A stretch of DNA of 56,860 nt from Paracoccaceae bacterium (GTDB lineage: Bacteria > Pseudomonadota > Alphaproteobacteria > Rhodobacterales > Rhodobacteraceae). Of the stretch, positions 1-8,550 are shown piece by piece. The notes under the pieces were generated by a model, which did not search any database, was not told the origin of the DNA, and was given only the letters and a program-made list of their open reading frames with translations. The first letter of the stretch is position 1. Each line of letters begins with the position of its first letter. Location: assembly GCA_024742835.1 (NCBI GenBank), contig JANSXS010000017.1, positions 1 to 56,860 of the forward strand. The letters are read 5' to 3'. Position numbers and translations under genes: made by a program.

Positions 1-774
1 CCGCAATCGGGCGGGGCGGGTACGGTCGTGGCGCGCGCCACGCTGTCGGATGACGCTAAAAGGCTCAGGGATTGGCGCGATATCTTTGAATTGACGCCCG
101 GCTCTTCGGGGGGGCGGCATTTCGGCTCCCGGCTGGTCGAAGGCCCGGACGGGCTGCTTTACGCCACCATCGGGGATCGGGGCGATCGGCCCTCCGCACA
201 GGATCTGGAGCGCGAGAACGGCGCGGTTATCCGGATCGCGCGGGACGGGTCCATTCCGTCGGATAACCCGTTCACCAAAACCGGTGGCGCGCAACCGGCG
301 ATATATTCCTACGGGCACCGCAACCCGCAAGGGGCCGCCTTTGACGGTGCAGGCCAGCTTTGGGTGGTGGAACATGGCGCGCGCGGCGGGGATGAATTGA
401 ACAAGGTGCGCAAGGGCGCGAATTACGGCTGGCCCGTAATTTCCTACGGGAGGCACTATTCGGGCATGAAAATCGGCGAGGGCACCGCCAAGCCGGGTAT
501 GGAGCAACCGGCCCATTACTGGGATCCGTCCATCGCGCCCTCAGGGTTGATGATCTATTCCGGGCGTCTTTGGCCAGAGTGGCGCGGCGCGTTCTTCACC
601 GGATCTCTCAAGTTCGATTATCTTGCGCGCCTTGACGGAGAACCCATAACAGAGGCCGAACAGATCGAAGCGCCGGAATTTCGCCGCCTGCGCGATATAC
701 GCGAAGCCCCTGACGGTGCGATCTGGGTGCTGGCGGCGGGCGCGGGCAGCTTGCTGCGCCTTACCCCCGGCTGA
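1..774 (+). CDS. PQQ-dependent sugar dehydrogenase, C-terminal part (cut by window edge)
   Basis: This is the C-terminal part of a glucose/sorbosone dehydrogenase-type beta-propeller enzyme, related to soluble aldose dehydrogenases such as E. coli YliI. These enzymes are usually periplasmic and oxidise sugars with PQQ. The frame is open from base 1, so the start, any signal peptide and the catalytic histidine lie outside the window. Visible family signatures are DGLLYATIGDRGD, YSYGHRNPQG, NYGWPVISYGRHY and the closing blade with REAPDGAIWVL. The gene ends in front of a strong GC hairpin and converges on aroF. The family call is firm; the substrate cannot be read from the sequence. Confidence 0.85.
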   Translation, partial: PQSGGAGTVVARATLSDDAKRLRDWRDIFELTPGSSGGRHFGSRLVEGPDGLLYATIGDRGDRPSAQDLERENGAVIRIARDGSIPSDNPFTKTGGAQPAIYSYGHRNPQGAAFDGAGQLWVVEHGARGGDELNKVRKGANYGWPVISYGRHYSGMKIGEGTAKPGMEQPAHYWDPSIAPSGLMIYSGRLWPEWRGAFFTGSLKFDYLARLDGEPITEAEQIEAPEFRRLRDIREAPDGAIWVLAAGAGSLLRLTPG

Positions 775-776
775 CG

Positions 777-799
777 CGGCGCGCGACCGGCGCGCGCCG
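777..799. terminator. GC-rich hairpin between two convergent genes
   Basis: A perfect 9-bp stem (777-785 paired with 791-799) encloses a 5-base loop. It sits between the stop of the sugar dehydrogenase and the stop of the convergent aroF. There is no long T-run on either side, so it may stop or slow transcription from both directions rather than act as a classic intrinsic terminator. Confidence 0.5.
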
Positions 800-819
800 T
801 TCCATGGTGGGGCTAGCAG

Positions 820-2190
820 TCAGACGGCCTGTGCGTTGGCGCGTGCCTGCCGGAACCCGGACAGTTCCTCTGCGACGAGAAAGGCCAGTTCCAGCGATTG
901 CGACGCATTCAGGCGCGGATCGCAGGCGGTGTGGTATCTGTCGGACAGGCTGTCGTCTGTGACAGCGTAAACACCGCCGGTGCATTCGGTCACATCCTGT
1001 CCCGTCATCTCGAAATGCACGCCCCCCGGGATCGTGCCCTCGGCGCGGTGGACGGCAAAGAATTCCTGCACCTCGCGCAGCACGCTTTCAAACGGTCGGG
1101 TCTTGTAGCCCGACGCCGCCTTGATCGTGTTGCCATGCATCGGGTCACAGACCCAGGTCACATTCGCGCCCTCTTCGCGCACCGTCTTGATCAGGCGCGA
1201 CAGATGCTCGCCCACCTTGCCCGCGCCAAAGCGCGCGATCAGCGTCAGGCGGCCCGGCTCGTTTTCGGGGTTGAGCGTGGCAAGCAGCGTCTTGAGATCC
1301 TCGGTGGTCATGGTCGGCCCGCATTTCAGCCCCACCGGGTTCAGCACGCCGCGCAGAAACTCCACATGCGCGCCATCGGGCTGGCGCGTGCGGTCGCCGA
1401 TCCACAGCATGTGACCGGACCCGGCCAGCCATTTGCCGGATGTCGTGTCGAGTCTGCAAAGCGCCTCTTCGTATTCCAGCAACAGCCCTTCATGCGAGGT
1501 GTAGACATCGACCGTCCGCAAGGTGGGCGCGTTGTCGCTGTCGATTCCAGCGGCGCGCATGAAATCCAGCGTGTCGGAAATCCGTGCCGCCATCTCGCGG
1601 TAGCGTTCGGCCTTTTCGCCCTTTGTGAAGCCAAGTGTCCAGGCATGGACCTGATGCACATCGGCATAGCCGCCGGTGGAAAAGGCGCGCAACAGGTTCA
1701 ACGTGGCCGCCGCCTGTGTGTAGGCCTGCAACATCTTGCCGGGGTTGGGGATGCGCGCCTCGGGAGAGAAATCCAGCTCGTTGATGATGTCGCCACGATA
1801 AGAGGGCAGCTCCACCCCGTTGACTGTTTCCGTCGGGGCCGAGCGCGGCTTGGCGAATTGGCCCGCGATACGGCCCACCTTGATGACCGGCACCTTGGCC
1901 CCGTAGGTCAGCACCATCGCCATCTGCAACATCACCTTGAAGGTGTCGCGGATCGCATTGGCGGAAAACTGGTCGAACGCCTCGGCGCAATCGCCGCCCT
2001 GCAACAAAAACGCCTCACCACGCGAGGCCGCGCCAAGCTCGCGCTTCAGCCGCCGGGCTTCACCGGCGAACACGAGCGGCGGATAGGCCGAGAGCTTTTC
2101 CTCTACCGCCGCCAACGCGGCGGCATCGGTATAATCGGGCATCTGCACCCGGGGCTTCTTGCGCCAGTCGGACTTGTGCCATTCGCTCAT
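820..2190 (-). CDS. aroF: class II 3-deoxy-7-phosphoheptulonate (DAHP) synthase
   Basis: This enzyme makes the first committed shikimate-pathway step: phosphoenolpyruvate plus erythrose 4-phosphate give DAHP. At 456 residues it has the length of the plant/actinobacterial class II family, not of the E. coli class I enzymes. Metal and substrate motifs are visible: GGDCAEAF (metal-binding Cys), [36 protein letters not shown] (His) and [12 protein letters not shown] (Glu). The start at 2190 gives the normal [10 protein letters not shown]-terminus and has GGAGAG upstream; the open frame continues further but without family similarity. A TTGACA element lies at 2302-2307, though its -10 is poor. The gene is divergent from the regulator at 2363. 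aroQ of the same pathway lies at 19947. The symbol could equally be aroG. Confidence 0.95.
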   Translation of the reverse strand: MSEWHKSDWRKKPRVQMPDYTDAAALAAVEEKLSAYPPLVFAGEARRLKRELGAASRGEAFLLQGGDCAEAFDQFSANAIRDTFKVMLQMAMVLTYGAKVPVIKVGRIAGQFAKPRSAPTETVNGVELPSYRGDIINELDFSPEARIPNPGKMLQAYTQAAATLNLLRAFSTGGYADVHQVHAWTLGFTKGEKAERYREMAARISDTLDFMRAAGIDSDNAPTLRTVDVYTSHEGLLLEYEEALCRLDTTSGKWLAGSGHMLWIGDRTRQPDGAHVEFLRGVLNPVGLKCGPTMTTEDLKTLLATLNPENEPGRLTLIARFGAGKVGEHLSRLIKTVREEGANVTWVCDPMHGNTIKAASGYKTRPFESVLREVQEFFAVHRAEGTIPGGVHFEMTGQDVTECTGGVYAVTDDSLSDRYHTACDPRLNASQSLELAFLVAEELSGFRQARANAQAV

Positions 2191-2362
2191 CGTCTTTCTC
2201 TCCTGCCTTGAGGCGTCTTGAACCCGGTTTATACGGGCAAAACGGACCGGTGACCATAACATGCACACAGCAAAATCCGGCAAACAGGGAATGCTCGCAC
2301 TTGTCAAGTCTGCGGGTTTTGTGAAACACCCGGCTAGGTTCAAGATAGCGGGAATCAGCACG

Positions 2363-3370
2363 ATGCGGAACAACGCGTCCACAGCTGTCAATCGTGCGGG
2401 CGACACACCACGGCGGTTTGTCTTCGTACTTCTGGAAAACTTCACTTTGCTCAGCTTTGCGTCTGCGCTAGATTGCCTGCGCATTGCCAATCGCATGGCC
2501 GGATATCAGGCCTATGACTGGAGCCTTGTGGGCGATGCCGACGCGGGCGGCACGGTAAGTTGCTCGGCGGGCACGCGGTTTCAGATCGACATGGGGCTGG
2601 AAGAGCTGCGGCGCGAGGATACCGTATTGCTTTGCGGCGGTGCCGAAATTCAGGCGGCCACGACAAAGCGTATCCTGAACTGGATCCGGCGCGAGGCGCG
2701 CCGGGGGCTCAAGATCGGCGGGCTATGTACCGCCTCGCATGTGCTGGCGCGCGCGGGGCTGCTGGATGGACGGCGCGCGACGATCCACTGGGAAAACCAG
2801 GACAGCTTTACCGAAGAATTCGAGGATGTGACGCTGACAAAATCGGTGTTCGTGATCGACGGCAACCGCATGTCGACGGCGGGCGGAACATCCTCCATCG
2901 ACCTTATGCTAAAGCTCATTGCCGATGATCAGGGCGAACAACTGGCGAATGCCGTGGCCGACCAGATGATCTACAGCTCTATCCGCACCGATCAGGACAC
3001 GCAGCGTCTTTCCGTGCCGACGCGGATCGGGGTCAGGCACCCCAAGCTGAGCCTTGTGATCCAGAAGATGGAACAGAACATCGAAGAGCCGATCAGCCCG
3101 TCCGTGCTGGCCAAGGATGTCGGCATGTCCACCCGGCAGCTTGAACGGCTGTTCCGGCGCTACCTTAACCGCAGCCCCAAACGGTATTACATGGAATTGC
3201 GCCTTCAAAAGGCGCGCAACCTGCTGATGCAGACCGATATGACGGTGATCAACGTGGCGCTTGCCTGCGGGTTTGCCTCACCCAGCCATTTTTCCAAATG
3301 TTACCGGTCACATTACAATACCACGCCCTACCGCGAACGCGGCAGCCAGGGATCGCGCCTGACGGTCTGA
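2363..3370 (+). CDS. GlxA family transcriptional regulator (DJ-1/PfpI plus AraC domains)
   Basis: This is a 335-residue regulator. The N-terminal two thirds is a DJ-1/PfpI-like amidotransferase fold ([38 protein letters not shown]), and the last 100 residues form an AraC-type double helix-turn-helix ([36 protein letters not shown]). The DJ-1 cysteine is present in GLCTASH, but in this family the domain usually binds a ligand rather than catalysing. The closest functional relatives are regulators such as GbdR and CdhR, which control quaternary-amine catabolism. That is only a family-level hint, since no such genes lie nearby. The ATG at 2363 was chosen because it starts the conserved part; an in-frame ATG at 2261 would add 34 unrelated residues. 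Confidence 0.85.
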   Translation: MRNNASTAVNRAGDTPRRFVFVLLENFTLLSFASALDCLRIANRMAGYQAYDWSLVGDADAGGTVSCSAGTRFQIDMGLEELRREDTVLLCGGAEIQAATTKRILNWIRREARRGLKIGGLCTASHVLARAGLLDGRRATIHWENQDSFTEEFEDVTLTKSVFVIDGNRMSTAGGTSSIDLMLKLIADDQGEQLANAVADQMIYSSIRTDQDTQRLSVPTRIGVRHPKLSLVIQKMEQNIEEPISPSVLAKDVGMSTRQLERLFRRYLNRSPKRYYMELRLQKARNLLMQTDMTVINVALACGFASPSHFSKCYRSHYNTTPYRERGSQGSRLTV

Positions 3371-3407
3371 CCGCACAGGTGTGATACGACGGCAGCGCAC
3401 CCGTCCG

Positions 3408-4088
3408 TCAATCGCGCACCAGCCTGAGATAGGGGCGCTCGGCGGGCAATGTCGCGCTGTTGTCACCGGGCGCGGGGCCGACCGGGGCGCGGTTGTCGGC
3501 CACACCGGGCGCCTGCGCCGGCGCAGCATCGGCGGTGATGTCGATCGGGCTGATGTCGCAGGCGGTGATGCGAAAGCGGCGCGGCGTCGCCCCGATCCGC
3601 CCCGTGGTGACAAGACAACCAAGAGCGCGAGAGATATCGCCCAGATCCGAGCGCAGGGGCAGGATCAGCATCGTGCCCGTCACCGGCCCACGCCGGAGGT
3701 CACCAGCCGCGGACAGCGCGATCCGCAGTGTTGCCGGACGCTCGAACAACTCGACCAGGGCGGCGGAAAACCGGCCTCGGTCCTGCGTGTCGATCAAGGT
3801 CGAAAGCGGCATACCGCGCACCTCCATCCCCATCAGATCCGACAGATGCAGCCCGGCGATGCGCAGGCGCGCCAGTCCGGGGGCGATCTTTTCGGCCACG
3901 AACGCCTCGCTGAGCAGGGATTCGATGCCGCGCGGATCCACGTCGCCACGGCTGGGCACATCCGCGCCGCGTCGCAAGCCATGCCAATACGCCTTGAAGG
4001 CGCGCAGATCGGCCACGCGGCACGATAGGTCCGGGTTTTGCATGGCGACGATCCGGTCGTCTGTGGGCTGGTCCAGGTCTTTGGCCAT
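3408..4088 (-). CDS. PAS domain-containing protein
   Basis: This 226-residue cytoplasmic protein has a single PAS-like domain of the kind common in Alphaproteobacteria (the PAS_5 group). The segment from about residue 25 to 150 carries LRAFKAYWHGLRRG, LRIAGLHLSDLMGMEVRGMP and LVELFERPATLRIAL, the usual PAS core. After about residue 180 the chain is Ala/Pro-rich and looks disordered. It has no kinase, cyclase or output domain and no membrane segment. The start at 4088 has AGGATAG upstream; a longer frame to 4154 exists but adds an unlikely leader. Sensory ligand and partner are unknown. It converges on the GlxA-type regulator. Confidence 0.75.
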   Translation of the reverse strand: MAKDLDQPTDDRIVAMQNPDLSCRVADLRAFKAYWHGLRRGADVPSRGDVDPRGIESLLSEAFVAEKIAPGLARLRIAGLHLSDLMGMEVRGMPLSTLIDTQDRGRFSAALVELFERPATLRIALSAAGDLRRGPVTGTMLILPLRSDLGDISRALGCLVTTGRIGATPRRFRITACDISPIDITADAAPAQAPGVADNRAPVGPAPGDNSATLPAERPYLRLVRD

Positions 4089-4261
4089 AATGCTATCCTG
4101 ATCACTATACTGTTGGCGCGAGGGTTTGCGCGGTATGACTAAACTTTGCCACAATCCGGTCAGACTTTCTTCTCAATTCCTTATGAGTGGTTAATTCGCC
4201 GCGACGGGTCGGCGGCGCGGGCGTGGCCACGCTTGCACGGGCGCGGGCAAATGGCTAGGAC

Positions 4262-4287
4262 GGGGCACATTTCACGAAAGGTGCCCC
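4262..4287 (+). promoter_or_regulatory. stem-loop enclosing the ribosome binding site of yicC
   Basis: A perfect 7-bp stem (4262-4268 with 4281-4287) closes a 12-base loop that contains the purine-rich site ACGAAAGG. The stem ends directly at the GTG start of yicC (4288). If it forms in the mRNA it would hide or expose the ribosome binding site, so it may control translation. This is inference from sequence alone. Confidence 0.4.
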
Positions 4288-5178
4288 GTGCTTCGATCCA
4301 TGACCGCTTTTGCGTCCCGCACCGGGGGACATGACCGTTTCGCCTGGAACTGGGAGCTGCGCGGCGTGAATGGCAAGGGGCTGGATCTGCGGCTGCGGCT
4401 GCCCGACTGGATCGACGGGCTGGAAGCCGGGTTGCGTGCGCGGCTGGGGCAGGGGCTTGCACGGGGCAATGTGACCGTGTCCTTGCGACTTCAGACCGGG
4501 GACGGCGCGCATATCCCACAGCTTCAGACAGCACAGCTTGACGCGGCGCTGGAGGCGCTGGCCGAGATCGAGACCCGTGCCATGGCGCGCGGCGTGTCCC
4601 TGGCCCCCGCCACCGCCGCCGATCTTCTGGCGCTGCGCGGCGTGTTTGAGACAGGCGCACAATCCGAGACCGATACAGGCGCGCTCTGCGCGGCGCTGCT
4701 GGCGGATTTCGCGCCGGTCTTGCAGGATTTCCTTGATATGCGCGCCGATGAGGGCGCGGCTTTGCATGAAATCCTGATCGAGCAGATCGCGCGCATCGCG
4801 GCCCTGACAGATCAAGCCGCTGCGGATGCGAAGGCGCGCCAACCCGCGATGGAAGCCGCGTTTCGCGCCTCTGTCACCCGGCTGACAGAGGCGGGCGCGG
4901 GCGACGAGACGCGGCTGGCACAGGAACTGGCGCTGCTGGCCGTAAAGGCGGACGTGACCGAGGAAATCGACCGGCTCCACGCCCATGTTACAGCGGCGCG
5001 GGCGCTTTTGACGCAAGGCAGCCCGGTAGGGCGCAAGCTGGACTTTCTCGCACAGGAATTCAACCGCGAGGCCAATACGCTGTGTTCCAAGGCACAGAAC
5101 GCGGGGCTGAGCGCGACGGGACTGGAGCTCAAGACGGTGATCGACCAGATGCGCGAACAGGTGCAGAATGTGGAATGA
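4288..5178 (+). CDS. yicC: YicC family endoribonuclease
   Basis: This 296-residue member of the YicC family is the length typical for the group. E. coli YicC is an endoribonuclease linked to small-RNA turnover and adaptation to stationary phase. The N-terminal signature RSMTAFASRTG and the C-terminal DUF1732 block (LDFLAQEFNREANTLCSKA, then KTVIDQMREQVQNVE at the very end) are both present. The GTG start is supported because family members begin with M-x-RSMTAFA. It is the first gene of a run with gmk 120 bp downstream, the usual yicC-gmk neighbourhood in Alphaproteobacteria. Its start lies against a stem-loop at 4262-4287. Confidence 0.9.
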   Translation: MLRSMTAFASRTGGHDRFAWNWELRGVNGKGLDLRLRLPDWIDGLEAGLRARLGQGLARGNVTVSLRLQTGDGAHIPQLQTAQLDAALEALAEIETRAMARGVSLAPATAADLLALRGVFETGAQSETDTGALCAALLADFAPVLQDFLDMRADEGAALHEILIEQIARIAALTDQAAADAKARQPAMEAAFRASVTRLTEAGAGDETRLAQELALLAVKADVTEEIDRLHAHVTAARALLTQGSPVGRKLDFLAQEFNREANTLCSKAQNAGLSATGLELKTVIDQMREQVQNVE

Positions 5179-5205
5179 CAGGCGGCGCGGAATGCGAATG
5201 TTGGC

Positions 5206-5279
5206 AGGGGCGCTGCCCCACGTGGCCCCCGACGTTGTCCGGGACCAATTCACCCCGAGGTATTTTTCGCCAGATGAAG
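5206..5279 (+). repeat. 74-bp interspersed repeat, copy A (upstream of gmk)
   Basis: This 74-bp element matches the reverse complement of 52686-52759 at 70 of 74 positions, with no gaps. The 45 bases nearest the downstream gene are identical. It begins with a hairpin (GGGGC-GCT-GCCCC at 5207-5219) and ends with TATTTTTCGCCAGATGAAG, 19 bases before the gmk start. Relative to transcription it has the same orientation as the other copy. I see no open reading frame in it. It looks like a short genome-wide repeat; function unknown. Confidence 0.85.
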
Positions 5280-5298
5280 CCTGTGGGAGGGGCGTGAC

Positions 5299-5937
5299 AT
5301 GAATCGACGTGGATTGCTGATCATCCTGTCGTCGCCCTCGGGCGCGGGCAAATCCACCTTGTCTCAAAGGCTGCGGGCCTGGGACGAGGATATCCTGTTT
5401 TCGGTATCGGCCACGACCCGTGAGGCGCGCGCGGGCGAGGTGGAGGGGCAAGATTATCATTTCCTGTCCGAAACCCGGTTCAAGCGCGATGTGGCGGCGG
5501 GGGACATGCTGGAACATGCGCATGTCTTCGGCAATTTTTACGGCTCGCCGCGCGCGCCGGTGCAGGCGGCCATAGATGCCGGGCGCGACGTGTTGTTTGA
5601 TATCGACTGGCAGGGCGCGCAACAGATCCGCAATTCGGCCCTTGGCGCGCATACGCTGTCGATCTTCATCCTGCCGCCGTCGATCGCGGAGTTGCACCGC
5701 AGGCTGGAGACCCGAGGCCAGGACGCGCCCGAGGTGATCGCGCGGCGGATGCAGAAAAGCTGGGACGAGATCAGCCATTGGGACGGGTATGATTTCGTGC
5801 TGGTGAATGACGATCTTGGCCGCACCGAGACGAAGTTGAGAACCATTGTCGAGGCCACCCGTCTGCGGCGCACGCAGCAACCGGGGCTGACCGACCATGT
5901 GCGCAGGCTGCAACAGGAATTCGAGGACAGATCATGA
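5299..5937 (+). CDS. gmk: guanylate kinase
   Basis: Guanylate kinase phosphorylates GMP (and dGMP) with ATP to give GDP, an essential nucleotide-salvage step. The 212-residue protein has the P-loop [10 protein letters not shown] at about residues 11-20, the GMP-binding stretch [19 protein letters not shown] and the [11 protein letters not shown] motif. The ATG at 5299 has GGGAGGGG about 9 bases upstream. A 74-bp repeat occupies most of the 120-bp gap behind yicC. The stop overlaps the start of the following carbonic anhydrase gene in ATGA, so the two are translationally coupled. Confidence 0.96.
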   Translation: MNRRGLLIILSSPSGAGKSTLSQRLRAWDEDILFSVSATTREARAGEVEGQDYHFLSETRFKRDVAAGDMLEHAHVFGNFYGSPRAPVQAAIDAGRDVLFDIDWQGAQQIRNSALGAHTLSIFILPPSIAELHRRLETRGQDAPEVIARRMQKSWDEISHWDGYDFVLVNDDLGRTETKLRTIVEATRLRRTQQPGLTDHVRRLQQEFEDRS

Positions 5938-6464
5938 CCCTTTACGCGCTGGACGACCACGAACCGCAGACGGGCGAGGGGGTTTGGGTTGCACCCGACG
6001 CCAATGTCATCGGGCGGATCGTGCTGGGCGCGGGCGCGTCGGTCTGGTTCGGGTCTAGCTTGCGCGGAGATAACGAGCAGATCACCATCGGCGCGGGCAC
6101 CAATGTGCAGGAAAATGTCGTGATGCATACCGATATGGGCTATCCGCTGACCATCGGGGCGGGCTGCACCATCGGGCACAAGGCCATGCTCCATGGCTGC
6201 ACGTTGGGCGAGAACACCCTGATCGGCATGGGGGCCACGGTGCTGAACGGCGCGGTGATCGGGCGCAACTGCCTGATCGGGGCCTGCGCGCTGATCACAG
6301 AGGGCAAGCAGATCCCCGATGGCAGCCTGGTGATGGGCGCGCCGGGCAAGATCGTACGACAGCTGTCCGAAGCCGAGATCGCGGCCTTCGCCGAGACTGC
6401 GAGCCATTACCAACAGAACGCGGCGCGGTTCCGCGCCGGGTTGCGGCGGATCGGGACGCCATGA
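5934..6464 (+). CDS. gamma-class carbonic anhydrase family protein
   Basis: This 176-residue left-handed beta-helix protein is built of hexapeptide repeats (for example [19 protein letters not shown] and [15 protein letters not shown]). It belongs to the gamma carbonic anhydrase/YrdA/PaaY group, trimers that bind zinc through three histidines. Candidate ligands are visible in VVMHTDMG and [11 protein letters not shown]. The family hydrates CO2, but many members have weak or unproven activity, so enzymatic function is inferred. Both ends overlap neighbours by four bases (gmk before, phoR after), which indicates one transcript. Confidence 0.88.
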   Translation: MTLYALDDHEPQTGEGVWVAPDANVIGRIVLGAGASVWFGSSLRGDNEQITIGAGTNVQENVVMHTDMGYPLTIGAGCTIGHKAMLHGCTLGENTLIGMGATVLNGAVIGRNCLIGACALITEGKQIPDGSLVMGAPGKIVRQLSEAEIAAFAETASHYQQNAARFRAGLRRIGTP

Positions 6465-7507
6465 ACCAGAGCCATATCGCCTCCCTGCTACAGGCGATTC
6501 CGCTGCCGGCCCTGCTGATCGGTCGCGGCGAACGGATATTGGGGGCCAATAGCGGCGCTTGCGCGCTTTTGGGCGAGGGGCTTGGGGGGCGGCATTTCAT
6601 CACCGCGATACGCCAGCCGTCGGTGCTGGATGCGGTGGAAAGCTGTTTGCGCGACCACGTGGCGCGGCAAACCCGGTATCTTGGGTCCGAGGGCGGGCAG
6701 GACACGACCTATCGGGTCACATGCAGCCATGTGGATATCGAGGTTGGCAAGGCCGTGCTGGTCTGTTTCGAGGATATCACACAGGTTGAGCAGGCCGGCC
6801 AGATGCGGCGGGATTTCGTGGCCAATGTCAGCCATGAGCTGCGCAGCCCGCTGACCTCTTTACTGGGGTTCATCGAAACCATGCGCGGCCCCGCGCGTGG
6901 CGATCCCGTGGCCTCAGAGCGGTTTCTGTCCACCATGCAGCACGAGGCCAGCCGGATGGAGCGGCTGGTCAAGGACCTGCTGTCGCTGAGCCGGGTAGAA
7001 GCGCAAGAACGGGTGCGGCCGACCGATTCTGTTGACCTGAACCGGCTGTTGGGGGCGGTGCGCCATGCCATGCGCCCCATCGCTGAAGAACAGCACGTGA
7101 CCCTGTCACTGGAGCTGCCCGAGACGCCTGTGGTCATCGCGGGCGATGCCGACCAGTTGCAACAGGTTTTTACCAACCTGATCGAGAACGCGATCAAATA
7201 CGGCGGCCCCGACAAGCGTGTGCGGATCGCGCTGAGCACGGCGGAAAACGAGTCTGCCTTGCGCGGTCCGGCGGCCACGATATCGGTCTGTGACGAGGGG
7301 CCGGGCATCGACCCGCTTCACGTTCCGCGCCTGACGGAACGCTTTTACCGCATAGACAGCCACCGGTCTCGGGCCATGGGCGGCACCGGGCTTGGGCTGG
7401 CGATCGTCAAACATATCGTGAACCGGCATCGCGGGCGTCTGCGTATCTTTTCCCAGCCGGGCGAGGGCAGCGAATTTCGCCTGATCCTGCCGTTTCCGCC
7501 GGAATGA
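6461..7507 (+). CDS. phoR: PhoR-type sensor histidine kinase without membrane segments
   Basis: This 348-residue histidine kinase is the likely partner of PhoB at 16023. It has an N-terminal PAS-like domain (about residues 10-110, ending [15 protein letters not shown]), the phosphorylation site [16 protein letters not shown], and an ATPase domain with the N box [12 protein letters not shown]1 box DEGPGID and G2 box [11 protein letters not shown]. coli PhoR has N-terminal membrane helices; none is visible here, so this kinase is probably cytoplasmic and may contact Pst/PhoU from inside. It overlaps the carbonic anhydrase gene by ATGA. It is separated from pstS by the SulP/Usp pair on the opposite strand. 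Confidence 0.85.
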   Translation: MNQSHIASLLQAIPLPALLIGRGERILGANSGACALLGEGLGGRHFITAIRQPSVLDAVESCLRDHVARQTRYLGSEGGQDTTYRVTCSHVDIEVGKAVLVCFEDITQVEQAGQMRRDFVANVSHELRSPLTSLLGFIETMRGPARGDPVASERFLSTMQHEASRMERLVKDLLSLSRVEAQERVRPTDSVDLNRLLGAVRHAMRPIAEEQHVTLSLELPETPVVIAGDADQLQQVFTNLIENAIKYGGPDKRVRIALSTAENESALRGPAATISVCDEGPGIDPLHVPRLTERFYRIDSHRSRAMGGTGLGLAIVKHIVNRHRGRLRIFSQPGEGSEFRLILPFPPE

Positions 7508-7682
7508 TCCGCGCCATAAGCGTCGGCATTTAATTGCCGCCCCGGTTTTCTCCTGCGCCTTTGCATTCCAAAGCCTGGTTCCTTCAACCGGCGACATCGG
7601 CTAAACACGGAATGCTTCAATCCCGATTTGCATAGCGTCCGCAGCCTTTTGACAAGGCAGGCGAGACGCCAAGCGAAACACT

Positions 7683-8537
7683 CTAGCGCATCAGGACGAC
7701 GGGCACCTTGCAGGAGCGGACCATTTCAGTGGTGGTGGACCCGATCACGAGGCTGCGGATCCGGCTGTGCCCGTAGGCGCCCATCACCAACATGCCATGA
7801 CCCTCTTCCTCGACAAGTTTGCCAAGCTCGGTTTCGGGTTGTCCCGGTACCGTCCGGGTCTGTGCATCCAGCCCGGCGGCCTTGAGCAGGGCGCGGGCGT
7901 CTTCCAGCCCCTTGCGGGTCTCGGGGGTTTCCGCGCCGACCGTCACGACCGTGACCGAAAGCCCTGCAAAGACCGGGCTGCGCGCGATATGGTCGACCGC
8001 CTTCATGGCCGAGCGGCCGCCATCATAGGCGACCAGCACGCTTTGCACCGGGCTGAACGCGCGTGAGGCCACGAAAACCGGCCTGTGTGCCGCGCGGACG
8101 ATGCGTTCGAGGTTCGAGCCAAGATGACCTTGGGCGAAATCGGCCGCCTCGCCACGTTTGCCGATGACGATGACGCGGGCCGCGTCTTCTATCTCGCTGA
8201 TGGCCTCGACGATATCGCCCTGTCGCAGACGGGTGGTGATATCGGATACACCGTCCTGATCGACGATGGCGCGCGCATCATCAAGGATCGCCCGCCCCCG
8301 GTGGCCGACCAGCTTGGCGCGCTGCGCATCCAGATCGGCCAGTTCCTGCATCAGCTTGCTCCGCGCCCCCAGCCGGATCGCGCCGGACAGATCCGCCTTT
8401 TGCGGGGCCTCGCGTCGGCCCAGAACATGGATGAGTTCAACCGGCGATCCGCTGCGCTGCGCGATCCAGGCGGCGTGGTGGCAAACGCTTTCGGAATAGA
8501 TGGAGCCATCCACCAGCGCGATGATCTTGTCTGTCAT
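7683..8537 (-). CDS. universal stress protein, tandem UspA domains
   Basis: This cytoplasmic protein of about 284 residues contains two UspA domains. Both keep ATP-binding-type motifs: VIGKRG...QGHLGS in the first half and MGAYGHSR...VIGST near the C-terminus. That suggests a nucleotide-binding class. The start at 8537 is preferred because AAGGAG lies 7 bases upstream; the in-frame ATG two codons earlier (8543) is only one base from that site. The gene follows sulP by 13 bases on the same strand, so the two are probably one operon. Tandem Usp proteins are often co-encoded with transporters; the specific role here is not known. Confidence 0.88.
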   Translation of the reverse strand: MTDKIIALVDGSIYSESVCHHAAWIAQRSGSPVELIHVLGRREAPQKADLSGAIRLGARSKLMQELADLDAQRAKLVGHRGRAILDDARAIVDQDGVSDITTRLRQGDIVEAISEIEDAARVIVIGKRGEAADFAQGHLGSNLERIVRAAHRPVFVASRAFSPVQSVLVAYDGGRSAMKAVDHIARSPVFAGLSVTVVTVGAETPETRKGLEDARALLKAAGLDAQTRTVPGQPETELGKLVEEEGHGMLVMGAYGHSRIRSLVIGSTTTEMVRSCKVPVVLMR

Positions 8538-8550
8538 GGTCATGCTCCTT

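Noticed and set aside
898..2211. Open frame of 437 codons on the plus strand
   Set aside because: Antisense to aroF over its whole length, with no recognisable domains.
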